Assembly (NCBI GenBank): GCA_028280915.1
Contig: JANQKX010000097.1
Location: forward strand, 1-26,537
Direction: 5' to 3'
DNA: 26,537 nucleotides
Source of the DNA: Kiloniellaceae bacterium
Lineage (GTDB): Bacteria > Pseudomonadota > Alphaproteobacteria > Kiloniellales > Kiloniellaceae
Part shown: positions 9,761-17,829 of the stretch, piece by piece
Layout: every line of letters starts with the position of its first letter
How positions within the stretch are numbered: position 1 is the stretch's first letter
The notes under the pieces: generated by a model
Seen by the model: the letters and a program-made list of their open reading frames with translations, nothing else
The model's database searches: none
Told to the model about the DNA's origin: nothing
Translations under genes and position numbers: made by a program

Positions 9761-10106
9761 GTGTTAACCGTGAAAGCTGATCCGTGCCGGTAACATAACA
9801 GCGGACGGCAAATAAGGCTATCGCCGAGCACAAATAAAGTTAAGCCCGTAAACCAAATTACGGACCTAAACACTTTGCCCCTAACAAAAAGGTGCCTTAC
9901 ACCTTAGAAAAAGGTGCAACCGTCCACCGGTTTGGTCACAACGATGCCGGTAGATCACGCCAGGTACTGCAGAACGATCGGATGAATGGAAAATCCCACA
10001 CCTTGCCTTGCAAGAGGACCTTGCCTTACGACAGGTCAGTTTTGCACCGGGTTAATCTTGCCACGAATCCCTCAAGCAACATCAACACGCGCAAAACAAA
10101 ATGGCC
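9761..10106. other. 346-bp intergenic region with short repeats
   Basis: I see no credible gene here; the plus-strand frames have no family resemblance. It is relatively AT-rich next to the Sel1/SPOR start and should hold that gene's promoter, though I could not pick convincing -35/-10 boxes. It contains a perfect 6-bp inverted repeat CCGTAA-N6-TTACGG at 9846-9863. It also has two copies of AAAAAGGTGC (9886-9895, 9908-9917) and two copies of ACCTTGCCTT (10000-10009, 10018-10027). Confidence 0.5.
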
Positions 10107-10274
10107 CTAGGCGGCCATGCCGTCCCGCCAGGCACTGGTGGATTTACAGGATTTGCACACACGTTCCCCCGGCCATTCGCTCAAAAACTCCGAACGGCAC
10201 TTGAGGCATTTCCGGACCTTCGCTTCGTACACACGATCAGCTTCGGGCTTGGTATTTTTCTCTGAACTACTCAT
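10107..10274 (-). CDS. Small zinc-ribbon protein (55 aa)
   Basis: A short gene encodes 55 residues starting MSSSEKNTKPEADRVYEAKV. The core has two cysteine pairs, RKCLKCRSEFLSEWPGER followed by VCKSCK, which is the CxxC-N15-CxxC pattern of a zinc ribbon. It ends STSAWRDGMAA. The size and motif resemble small zinc-finger proteins I associate with Rhodospirillales. No function is assigned; nucleic-acid or protein binding is a guess. There is no Shine-Dalgarno sequence, but a strong promoter places the transcript start about two bases before the ATG, suggesting leaderless translation. It stands alone between the Sel1/SPOR gene and the large fusion gene. Confidence 0.82.
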   Translation of the reverse strand: MSSSEKNTKPEADRVYEAKVRKCLKCRSEFLSEWPGERVCKSCKSTSAWRDGMAA

Positions 10275-10282
10275 AACAGTTG

Positions 10283-10311
10283 ATTATATAGATTCTCGAT
10301 TCAGATTCCAA
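10283..10311 (-). promoter_or_regulatory. Sigma-70 promoter of the small zinc-ribbon gene
   Basis: On the minus strand TTGGAA (10311-10306) and a perfect TATAAT (10288-10283) are separated by exactly 17 bases. The predicted +1 is near 10276, two bases before the ATG at 10274. Confidence 0.7.
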
Positions 10312-10491
10312 CCGGTATGGTGCGCTGCAGCATAGAAATTTTACACTTTTTTAATAGTTTTTGCCGCGCGGCAACCCCTTCGGATCACTCAAAACCCGGC
10401 ACCGGCACGATACAGTCCCGATTTCCCTGATTTTAGGTAACCCGGCCCCCTGGAGTCGCTTACGGCGATTTAATCTTTGGTTGGACAAGGC

Positions 10492-13400
10492 TCACGCCCG
10501 CAACAGTTGGTCCAGGGTATCCGCCAGTATGTCGGCATGTTCCCGCCCGAAACAAAGGGGCGGCTTAATCTTGATCACATTCTCGTCGGGTCCGTCGGTT
10601 GACAGCAAAACGCCGGCCGCCTTGGCCCGGTTCACCAGGTCCTTGGCTTCCGCCGTCGCCGGTTCAAGGCTTTCCCGGTCCTTCACCAACTCAACGCCCA
10701 AAAACAGACCCAATCCGCGCACGTCGCCGATCAGGCCATGACTTTCGGCCAAGGTCGTCAGCCGGTCCTTCAGGTAGGCGCCGACAATCCGGGCATTTTC
10801 CTGCAGGCCTTCGTCCTCGATCACATCCAAGACCGCGTTGCCAACAGCGCAAGAAACCGGATTACCCCCAAAGGAGTTAAAGAATTCCATGCCGTTAGCA
10901 AAGGCTTCGGCAATCTCCGGTCGCGTCACCACGCAAGCCAGGGGGTGTCCGTTGCCCATGGGTTTGCCCAGGGTCACAATGTCGGGCACCACCCCCTGGG
11001 TCTCGAAGGCCCACATGTGGCTCCCGACCCGGCCGAAGCCGACTTGGACCTCATCGGCGATACAGAGCCCCCCGGCGCGATGCACCGCGTCATAGGCGTG
11101 GGAGAGGTAGTCCGGCGGCAAGACCAATTGCCCGCCCACGCCCAAAATCGACTCGGCAATGTAAAAGGCCGCCGGGCAGCCCCGGGCCTCCAAGTCGTTC
11201 AGGGCCTGTGAAACGGAGACGCTATAGGCCTGGCCGCAGGCAGGGGTCATGCCCCGGTGCCGGCCCCGGAAGGGATCGGGACGCTCGGCCTTGGCGACCC
11301 AGTCGGGCAGGCCCCGCCCGCCGGGCCCTTCGCACTTGTAGGGGCTGATATCCACCAGACCGGAGGTGTTGCCATGATAGGCATCCTCAAGCACCACCGC
11401 GCCGCCGCGGCCCGTAAAGGTGCGCGCCAGGCGCATGGCCAGTTCGTTGGCCTCGCTGCCCGAGCAGACGAAGTAACAAACCTCAAGGTCGCCGGGCATG
11501 GTTTCGGCCAAGCGCCGGGCATAGGTGAGAATATTCGGATGCAGGTAACGGGTGTTGGTGTTGAGAACGGCCGCCTGTTCCGCCATGGCGGCGACCACCC
11601 GCGGATGGGAATGGCCCACATGGCAGATGTTGTTGACGCAGTCCAGATAGGCCCGGCCCCGCTCATCGATCAGCCAAGGCCCCTCGCCCCGTAGAATCGT
11701 TAGGGGGTCGCGGTAGCTCAGCGACAGGGACGGCCCCACAAGATCCCGCCGCTGGGCCTGCAAGTCGGACGGCTTCAGGCTAACCGGCGCCAGAGCCTCC
11801 GGTGGCAGGTTCAGGACCAGATTGGGGTCCAGGCAAATCTGCTGCCACAAGGGTACGCGGCTTTTGCGAGTCACGCCGGGGAAATCACTTGCCGTGATCC
11901 CCAGCAAGCTGGTCATGACCTGAAAATGCAAATGGGGCGCCCAATGGCCGTTTTCCCTGGGCGGGCCCATCCAGCCGATCTGCTCGCCGGCCGCCACCTC
12001 TTGCCCTTCCCTCACCAGATCAGCGCTGGCGTGGCTCAAATGGCCGTAAAGCGTCCAAAAGGCCGGGCCGTCGTCGCCAGCGCGGTGTTCCAACACGATG
12101 ACACCGCCATAGTCATAGTCGGCGTCATTCACCGCGGTCTTGCACACCTTGCCTGCGATGGCCGCATGGACCGGCGTGCCCGTCGGCGCGAAGAAATCGA
12201 TCCCCAAATGAACCGTACGCCGTTCCGCGGCATCCGGACTGGCGAACTGATCCCCTTTGTAGACGTCCCGGTCTTCCAGATAGCCCCCGACCGCGAAATC
12301 GCTACCGGACCGGGCCAGCAGCTCCGTGACGAATTTGCCGTGCGCCTCGGGGTCCGTGGCCAAATGGGCCCCGGGCGCGCCACCGTGCAGCGGCATGAAA
12401 ACCTTCGTCGCCCGCCGCAGATCCAGGGGCAAGGGAGAGGCAAATCGGCCCCGATTGGCCGTCAGCCAGGCCGCGATGACCGGCGCCTCTACAATTGGGT
12501 CGAACCCACAGGCCTGTCGCAGGGCGAAATGCATCTCATGCCGGTTCCCCGCCGCCAGTTTTTTCAACAAGTCCAGCGCCGGCGCCTGACTGATCAGCAG
12601 ATACTCGTTTTCCGGATGATCCTTGGAACGCCAGGAGGAAATGGCAACCGAGCAGGCCAGGCGCAAGGCGACCAAGTCCATCAGCACCTGGATCTCCTCG
12701 GGCAGCAGCGGGTGGACTTGGTGATAACTGGCGACAACCTGGCAGGCCGCGGCCAAGGGATCGGCGGTTTTCATCAAGACATAGGCAAGAGCCACGGCCA
12801 GCTCATTAACCTGCCGGCCCCAGACCATATCGCCGAAATCGATGATACCGGTGATCCGGGCCGCGCCCTCCGGGTCCACCAGGACGTTGTTGTCGTTGGC
12901 ATCCTGATGGATCAGAGCACCGCGCAGCGCCGGCAGTATCGGCGCCACTTTTTCGGCGTGGCGCGCGAAGACCGCTTCCATCAAAGCCCGGTCCTCGGCC
13001 CGGGCGATAAAGCGGCAAAGGTCCCGGCAAGCGTCCCCCCGTTCCAAATTCCACAGAAAATCAGGTCGAAAGGCCGCCGGATCCATGAACCCCGCCAGCG
13101 CCTTGTTCAGGCGTCCCAGGTAACGGCCCAGGTCGGACAGCAGGGTGTCTGACACTTGGGCCTGAGACAACAGCCGCCCTTGGACAAAAGTCAAAAGGCG
13201 AATGCAGTGTTCCGTGCCGCCCAACTCGAACACGGGCAAGTCATCGCCGTCGACCGAATGGACGACCTGCGGCGTGCCCAGGCCCGGGTCGGTTTCCGCC
13301 AAGAAGGTGAGCACCTTGTTTTCGAACCTGAGCTGGGCAGGGCTCTCCCCCACGTTGGCGATCTTTAGGACAAATTGCGCTCCGTCCGGCGTCGTGACGT

Positions 13401-13524
13401 GAAAGTTTTGGTCCCGCTCGCTCACCAAGGGACGCAGGTCCCCACCAATCCCATAGAGGAGGCGCAGGACTTCAAGGGTTTCCTCCCGGCTGAAAGCGGG
13501 GGGCGGTTGATCAAAAGGCGTCAC
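10492..13524 (-). CDS. Three-domain fusion: APH-type kinase, M23 peptidase-like domain and class III aminotransferase / phospho-lyase
   Basis: The 1010-residue protein has three clear parts. Residues ~20-320 form a small-molecule kinase of the APH/choline-kinase fold, with LIHQDANDNNVLV (H206, D208, N213) and metal-binding IIDFGD (D229). Residues ~410-560 form an M23 metallopeptidase-like domain with zinc ligands H439 and D443 (HLGID) and H531/H533 (PHLHF). Residues ~590-1010 form a PLP enzyme with IADEVQVGFGRVG (D824) and the Schiff-base lysine K854 in TLGKPMGNGHP. The PLP part resembles animal ethanolamine-phosphate and 5-phosphohydroxylysine phospho-lyases (AGXT2L family) and the kinase part hydroxylysine kinase. 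A phosphorylate-then-eliminate reaction on an amino alcohol is therefore a reasonable inference. The role of the M23 domain is unknown. It has no signal peptide, so it is probably cytosolic. Confidence 0.9.
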   Translation of the reverse strand: MTPFDQPPPAFSREETLEVLRLLYGIGGDLRPLVSERDQNFHVTTPDGAQFVLKIANVGESPAQLRFENKVLTFLAETDPGLGTPQVVHSVDGDDLPVFELGGTEHCIRLLTFVQGRLLSQAQVSDTLLSDLGRYLGRLNKALAGFMDPAAFRPDFLWNLERGDACRDLCRFIARAEDRALMEAVFARHAEKVAPILPALRGALIHQDANDNNVLVDPEGAARITGIIDFGDMVWGRQVNELAVALAYVLMKTADPLAAACQVVASYHQVHPLLPEEIQVLMDLVALRLACSVAISSWRSKDHPENEYLLISQAPALDLLKKLAAGNRHEMHFALRQACGFDPIVEAPVIAAWLTANRGRFASPLPLDLRRATKVFMPLHGGAPGAHLATDPEAHGKFVTELLARSGSDFAVGGYLEDRDVYKGDQFASPDAAERRTVHLGIDFFAPTGTPVHAAIAGKVCKTAVNDADYDYGGVIVLEHRAGDDGPAFWTLYGHLSHASADLVREGQEVAAGEQIGWMGPPRENGHWAPHLHFQVMTSLLGITASDFPGVTRKSRVPLWQQICLDPNLVLNLPPEALAPVSLKPSDLQAQRRDLVGPSLSLSYRDPLTILRGEGPWLIDERGRAYLDCVNNICHVGHSHPRVVAAMAEQAAVLNTNTRYLHPNILTYARRLAETMPGDLEVCYFVCSGSEANELAMRLARTFTGRGGAVVLEDAYHGNTSGLVDISPYKCEGPGGRGLPDWVAKAERPDPFRGRHRGMTPACGQAYSVSVSQALNDLEARGCPAAFYIAESILGVGGQLVLPPDYLSHAYDAVHRAGGLCIADEVQVGFGRVGSHMWAFETQGVVPDIVTLGKPMGNGHPLACVVTRPEIAEAFANGMEFFNSFGGNPVSCAVGNAVLDVIEDEGLQENARIVGAYLKDRLTTLAESHGLIGDVRGLGLFLGVELVKDRESLEPATAEAKDLVNRAKAAGVLLSTDGPDENVIKIKPPLCFGREHADILADTLDQLLRA

Positions 13525-13666
13525 GGCGTCACCTCAAGTGCGGCTTTGGCTGAGGGCCGGCCTCGGGCCCCGATGGCTCGAGATAACGCCAAATGGATCA
13601 CGGATCAATGGCCCAACCCTTGGTTAGAACAAAGATTGTCACCTGCCTCCATTCATTAAGTCATGA

Positions 13667-13695
13667 TTGCGTAAATTAGTTATGGTTAATATGAT
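13667..13695 (+). promoter_or_regulatory. Candidate sigma-70 promoter for the secreted beta-helix gene
   Basis: TTGCGT (13667-13672) and TATGAT (13690-13695) are separated by 17 bases in an AT-rich patch. The predicted leader is about 80 nt before the ATG at 13781. Confidence 0.5.
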
Positions 13696-13780
13696 TGTAT
13701 AGCATAAGGCGATCGGCCCGCGCCAAAACCGGACCATAAACCGCTCAAGGTGGGTGAGCCACAAAAAGAGGAGTCAATCG

Positions 13781-14695
13781 ATGAGCACGAAAAAGCAAAT
13801 TGGAGCGTGTCTTGTGTCTCTTTGCCTTGTCGCTGCCGGGCTCGACGGTCTCGCCGCCCCGGCCCTCGCCGGTGCCGGCGGCGGCAAGTCCCCGGCCAAA
13901 TACCTTTATCGCTGCGGCACCATCGACAAGCCGGGAAACTATGAGCTGAGGCGAAACCTCTCGGCCATCGGCGACTGCCTGATTTTGGCCACGGACTTCA
14001 TCACCCTCGACTTGAACGGCTACGAGATCCGCGGCAGCGGTCTCGGGCGGGGCCTGTCCGACGGCGGTCAGGGCCTGCGGGGCATCGAGATCAAAAGCGG
14101 CAGCATCGCCAACTTTGCCATCGCGGTCGACCTGGGTAACAGCGCCGCCATCCGCGCTCAGGATTTGCGGGTTTTCGACAACACCGGCGGGGACACGCTC
14201 ATCGAATGCAGCAGCGAGCCCCTGTTGGTGGGGCGCCCGACGGGGATCATCACCGGCTCCAACAGCATCGTGCAGTCCAATATGGTGGGCGATAACGTGG
14301 GCATGGCCATCAAGGTGGGCTCGGGCAGTGTGGTCGCCGACAACGTGGTCAAGGACAACACGGGCGCCAACATCGGCGAGGGCCACGAGATTTCCGGCAT
14401 TTGCGCTTTTTCCGGCAGCCAGGTGGTCCGCAACGCCATCATCGACAACGACGCTTTGGCGGCGCAAGCCAATTCCGGCAGCGCGGTATCCCAGAATTCG
14501 GCCCGCAACAACGGCGATGGCCTGCGGGTGAATTCGGGCAGCACCGTGAACGGCAACACGGTTCACCGCAACACCGGTTTCGGCCTTCAGGTCAACTGCC
14601 CCAGCAACGTCATCGGCAACGCGGCGGTGGGCAACGGCACCAACATCGCCTTGCTGGGCGATGGCTGCAATGAAGCTGACAATCTGGACCCCTGA
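13781..14695 (+). CDS. Secreted right-handed beta-helix (NosD/PbH1-like) protein
   Basis: The 304-residue protein starts MSTKKQIGACLVSLCLVAAG and has a Sec signal peptide with probable cleavage after ALA near residue 31. The mature part shows repeated short beta-strand turns rich in Asn, Gly, Ser and Val (SNSIVQSNMVGDNVG, GSGSVVADNVVKDNTG, SGSAVSQNSARNNGDG, SGSTVNGNTVHRNTG). These are typical of parallel beta-helix proteins of the NosD/pectate-lyase type. Such folds are used for polysaccharide binding or cleavage and as adhesins; I see no catalytic signature that decides. Cysteines are spread through the chain (CGT, GDCL, IECSS, GICAF, VNCPS, GDGCN). The ATG at 13781 is preferred over 13754 because GAGGAG lies seven bases upstream. 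It is a single-gene unit with its own promoter and terminator. Confidence 0.87.
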   Translation: MSTKKQIGACLVSLCLVAAGLDGLAAPALAGAGGGKSPAKYLYRCGTIDKPGNYELRRNLSAIGDCLILATDFITLDLNGYEIRGSGLGRGLSDGGQGLRGIEIKSGSIANFAIAVDLGNSAAIRAQDLRVFDNTGGDTLIECSSEPLLVGRPTGIITGSNSIVQSNMVGDNVGMAIKVGSGSVVADNVVKDNTGANIGEGHEISGICAFSGSQVVRNAIIDNDALAAQANSGSAVSQNSARNNGDGLRVNSGSTVNGNTVHRNTGFGLQVNCPSNVIGNAAVGNGTNIALLGDGCNEADNLDP

Positions 14696-14820
14696 CCGAG
14701 CCCCAGCTGGAAGGGGCGAGCACCACGCCAAGGACCCCTTCCAAGCTGTCGGCCAGTTCTTCCGCCGAGGCATCGGCACGGTCTTGGACCCGCCGCTCGA
14801 AATCGACGCCGCCGCCTAAC

Positions 14821-14867
14821 AAAAAAAGAGGGCGCCTCTCCACCTCTCTCCCGGCGCCCCCTCTTTT
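14821..14867. terminator. Rho-independent terminator, possibly bidirectional
   Basis: AAAAGAGGGCGCC (from 14824) pairs with GGCGCCCCCTCTTTT (14853-14867) with one bulged base and a 16-base loop. A T-run follows on the plus strand and a T-run on the minus strand. It sits 126 bases after the beta-helix stop and before the regulator gene. Confidence 0.75.
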
Positions 14868-14972
14868 CCGAAAGCCCCGTTGCGCCTATCCTGACCCTCA
14901 ACCGGGTGCGTTTTCCTTGCATGGCAAGGGAGATGTCAGCCCATCCGAACGGCAACGACGGGACACATTCGC

Positions 14973-16007
14973 GTGCAGCGCAAACAGCCACCAGCCGGGT
15001 CGCCACCGGCCCCTTCGGAGTACAAGCTGGGTTTCGTGCTGCTGCCCAACTGCAATGCCCTGGCCACCTTTGCCGCCATTGACCCCTTTCGCGCCGCCAA
15101 CTATTTGAGCGCCGAGCAGCTGTTCGGCTGGACCCTGCTGTCCTTGGACGGGGCGCCGGTGCGCGCCAGCAACGGGGTGACCATCGCCGTCGACGGAGAC
15201 ATATCGTCCCGCCCCGTCGCCGATGTGATTTTTGTCTGCGCCAGTTGGACACCGGAATCCTATCAAGACGCCAGCCTCTTCGCCTGGCTGCGGCAAGCGG
15301 CTCGGCAGGGTGTGGCCTTGGGCGGCATCGACACGGGCGCGGTCCTGCTTGCCCACGCCGGGCTGCTCAACGGATATCGGGCCACCGCCCACTACGAACA
15401 TTTGGACGCCATGGCCGAGACCTTTCCCGATATCACCGTGTGCCAGGACCTGGTGGTCTTCGACCGGGACCGCATCTCCTGCTGCGGCGGGGCGGCCTCC
15501 ATGGACATGGGGCTGGAGATCATCCGCCAGCAACGGGGATTGGATCTGGCCAATGCCGCCGCCCGTTACGTTTTTCACGACCGCCTGCGCTCCCCGGGCG
15601 AAAGCCAGTTGCACCCGGTGCACGAGCCCGTGGGCTCGGCCATCCATCGCAAGCTTTTGCGCTCCATCTCCCTGATGGAACGACACATCGAGCAGCCCCT
15701 GGAATTGGCCTTGCTGGCGAAGGAGTCCGGCCTCTCCCAACGGCACATGGAGCGCCTGTTCCGAACCCACGCCGGCATCACACCGGCCCGCTATTACCTG
15801 AACCTAAGACTGGACCGGGCGCGAGGCCTCATCACCCAAACGGAAATGCAGGTGCTGGAAGTGGCCGTCGCCTGCGGCTTTGCCAGCGCGGAGCACTTCA
15901 CCCGGGTCTATCGGCGCCGCTTCGGCGTCACGCCCCGGGAAGACCGCCACCTCGGGCGCATTCCCTTCCAATTCCGGGCCTCGCCCCTGCACGCCAGCTT
16001 GGATTGA
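14973..16007 (+). CDS. GlxA-family AraC-type transcriptional regulator (GbdR/CdhR-like)
   Basis: The 344-residue protein has an N-terminal DJ-1/PfpI (class I glutamine amidotransferase-like) domain at about 15-200 and a C-terminal AraC double helix-turn-helix at about 230-335 (LALLAKESGLSQRHMERLF ... VACGFASAEHFTRVYRRRFG). The amidotransferase nucleophile position reads GGIDTGAVLLAHAGLLNG, with Asp in place of Cys. I recall this from the betaine/carnitine/arginine-sensing subgroup that includes GbdR and CdhR. It therefore probably senses a quaternary ammonium or amino acid ligand and activates the convergent operon. The start is GTG at 14973 with a weak GGGA upstream; no better in-frame start is visible. 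It ends 15 bp from the convergent dehydrogenase gene. Confidence 0.88.
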   Translation: MQRKQPPAGSPPAPSEYKLGFVLLPNCNALATFAAIDPFRAANYLSAEQLFGWTLLSLDGAPVRASNGVTIAVDGDISSRPVADVIFVCASWTPESYQDASLFAWLRQAARQGVALGGIDTGAVLLAHAGLLNGYRATAHYEHLDAMAETFPDITVCQDLVVFDRDRISCCGGAASMDMGLEIIRQQRGLDLANAAARYVFHDRLRSPGESQLHPVHEPVGSAIHRKLLRSISLMERHIEQPLELALLAKESGLSQRHMERLFRTHAGITPARYYLNLRLDRARGLITQTEMQVLEVAVACGFASAEHFTRVYRRRFGVTPREDRHLGRIPFQFRASPLHASLD

Positions 16008-16022
16008 TACCAAGGGGCTCAA

Positions 16023-16970
16023 TCAGCTGTTCTTGTCGGCCTCCAGCGCGGCGACCAGTTTACGGTCCCGTTCGGCCGACAGCTCCTCGAAGTCGCGCCC
16101 AGCCGCGGCCTCCTTGATGCCCTCGGACAGGGCGGCGATGACCTCGGGCGTCAGCTGCGGCGTGCCGAGGCTGTCCCACCAGCGATGGAAGGAGTCCTGA
16201 TAGCGCTCGCAGAAAACCTCGATCCCGTGCCCGCCGCTACCCAGATGGAACAGCATGTGCGGCCCCATCACCGACCAGCGCAAGCCCGGCCCGGATACCA
16301 CCGCCTTGTCCACGTCTTCCAGGCTGGCCACGCCCTGGCTGACCAGATGGATGGCCTCGCGCCACAGGGCGGCCTGCAGACGGTTGGCCACGTGGCCCGG
16401 CACCTCTTTTTTCACCGTGATGGTGACCTTGCCGCAGTGCTCGAAAAAGGCCTTGGCCCAGGCCAGGCTCGCCGGGTCGGTCCGGTCGTTGCCCAGCAAT
16501 TCCACGAGGGGAATCAGGTGCGGCGGATTAAAGGGATGGGCCAGAACAAAGCGGCTAGGATCGGCAAAGCCTTCCTGCATCTCCTTCAGCAGCAACCCGG
16601 AGGCGCTGCTGGCCACCATGGCGCCCGGCGGCAGGGCCTTTTCGATAATGCCAAAGACCTCGTGTTTGATCGGCAGGCGTTCCGGCACGCTTTCCTGAAC
16701 GAACTGGGCCTCGGCAACGGCGGCGGAAAGGTCCGTATAAAAGGTCAAGCGGTTGGGGTCCGCACCCTCCGCCATGTTGATCCGCTGCAGCGTGGGCCAG
16801 GCGTTGGCCACATAGTCGCGGACATAGTCTTCCCGGGCTGGGTCCACGTCGTAGACGTTCACCGCCATGCCCCGGGCCAGGAACAAAGCCGTCCAACTGG
16901 CGCCGATGGTGCCGCTACCCAAGACGGCAACCCGTTCCACACGATCCGGCGCGACTGCTTGCTGGGTCAT
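16023..16970 (-). CDS. Carnitine dehydrogenase-like enzyme (3-hydroxyacyl-CoA dehydrogenase family)
   Basis: The 315-residue enzyme is an NAD-dependent dehydrogenase of 3-hydroxy acids. The Rossmann motif GSGTIG lies at 18-23. The family signatures FVQESVPERLPIKHEVF, HPFNPPHLIPLVE and VSGPGLRWSVMGP follow. It resembles L-carnitine 3-dehydrogenase, which oxidises carnitine to 3-dehydrocarnitine, but differs around LFHLGSGGHGIEVF. A related substrate is therefore possible, and L-gulonate dehydrogenase-like or hydroxybutyrate-like activity cannot be excluded. The ATG at 16970 has GGAAGGAC just upstream and is preferred to 17003. It is the last gene of the five-gene operon. The neighbouring BKACE gene could act on its beta-keto product, which strengthens the carnitine-type assignment. 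Confidence 0.8.
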   Translation of the reverse strand: MTQQAVAPDRVERVAVLGSGTIGASWTALFLARGMAVNVYDVDPAREDYVRDYVANAWPTLQRINMAEGADPNRLTFYTDLSAAVAEAQFVQESVPERLPIKHEVFGIIEKALPPGAMVASSASGLLLKEMQEGFADPSRFVLAHPFNPPHLIPLVELLGNDRTDPASLAWAKAFFEHCGKVTITVKKEVPGHVANRLQAALWREAIHLVSQGVASLEDVDKAVVSGPGLRWSVMGPHMLFHLGSGGHGIEVFCERYQDSFHRWWDSLGTPQLTPEVIAALSEGIKEAAAGRDFEELSAERDRKLVAALEADKNS

Positions 16971-17031
16971 TTTTTGTCCTTCCCTGTCATGGGCACAAGG
17001 CACCTATCGTAGGTTCTATGGTCTGAGATGT

Positions 17032-17802
17032 TTAGAAAAGAGCCGGGTTCACGGGCGAAGCGGCGGTCAGGCCCCCGTCCACCACATGAGTTTGGCCCGT
17101 GACAAAACCGGCCTGGTCCGAGGCCAGCCATAGGGCGGCCGCGGCGATGTCCTGCGGCTTGCCCATGCGGCCCACCGCATGCCGGGCCAGCGCGTCCTTT
17201 TCCGCCGCCGCCGGGTTATCGGCATAGGCAAAGGCCTGATCCGCCATCTCGGTCATGATCCAGCCGGGGCAAATGGCGTTGCAGCGGATGCCCTGCGGGC
17301 CGTGATCCACGGCAATACTGCGGGTCAAGGCATGGACAAAACCCTTGGAGGCGTTATAGAGCGCCATGCCCGGGTCGGCGTGAAATCCGCTGATGGAGCC
17401 GATGTTGATGATCGCGCCGCCGCCGCCCGAGGCCATCAAAGGGATCACCTGACGGCACATCAAAAACACGCCTTTGGCGTTCACCCCCATGAGGGTGTCC
17501 CAATCATCGTCGCTGCTGTCCGTCACGGTCTTTTCGCTCTGGACACCGGCGTTGTTGACCAGGATGTCGGCCCGGCCGAAATCGGCTTTGACCCGGGCGA
17601 CCAAATCGGCCACGTCCGCCTCTTGGCTCACATCGGCGGTCCGCCAACGCACGTTTTCCAGCAAGGCATCACCGGGACCGCTGCCCCGGCCACAGGTCAC
17701 CACCTGCGCGCCGGCCTGTGCAAAGGCCGCCACGATACCCCGCCCGATGCCCCGGCTGCCGCCGGTCACGATAGCGACCTTGCCCGAAAAATCCTCGCTC
17801 AT
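17032..17802 (-). CDS. SDR-family oxidoreductase (first paralogue in the cluster)
   Basis: A classical short-chain dehydrogenase of 256 residues. It has the cofactor motif TGGSRGIG (13-20), NNAG at 83-86, and catalytic S136, Y149 and K153 in YNASKG. The following NAICPGWIMTEM and C-terminal VTGQTHVVDGG are typical. It probably uses NAD(P)(H) on a hydroxy or keto substrate. The ATG at 17802 has GGGAG nine bases upstream. It lies 27 bp after the BKACE gene and 61 bp before the carnitine-dehydrogenase-like gene, so it is co-transcribed. The substrate is unknown; a dehydrogenase for a D-stereoisomer, or an enzyme for a downstream aldehyde or keto acid, is speculation. Confidence 0.87.
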   Translation of the reverse strand: MSEDFSGKVAIVTGGSRGIGRGIVAAFAQAGAQVVTCGRGSGPGDALLENVRWRTADVSQEADVADLVARVKADFGRADILVNNAGVQSEKTVTDSSDDDWDTLMGVNAKGVFLMCRQVIPLMASGGGGAIINIGSISGFHADPGMALYNASKGFVHALTRSIAVDHGPQGIRCNAICPGWIMTEMADQAFAYADNPAAAEKDALARHAVGRMGKPQDIAAAALWLASDQAGFVTGQTHVVDGGLTAASPVNPALF

Positions 17803-17829
17803 GATGCAGTCTCCCGTCAGCGCTCGCCC

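Noticed and set aside
9892..10110. A 72-codon plus-strand frame in the intergenic region
   Set aside because: No ribosome site, no family resemblance and poor coding character; it overlaps the zinc-ribbon stop in antisense.
10361..10376. Palindrome TTGCCGCGCGGCAA as a terminator for the 1010-aa gene
   Set aside because: It is about 120 bases beyond the stop codon and no T-run follows on the minus strand; the T-run is on the wrong side.
13745..14779. A 344-codon open frame on the minus strand across the beta-helix gene
   Set aside because: It is antisense to a gene with a signal peptide, ribosome site, promoter and terminator, and its translation has no recognisable domain; long antisense frames are common at this GC content.
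14610..14843. A short minus-strand frame with GGGVDFERRVQDR-like sequence after the beta-helix gene
   Set aside because: It begins inside the terminator stem, has no ribosome site and overlaps the end of the beta-helix gene in antisense.
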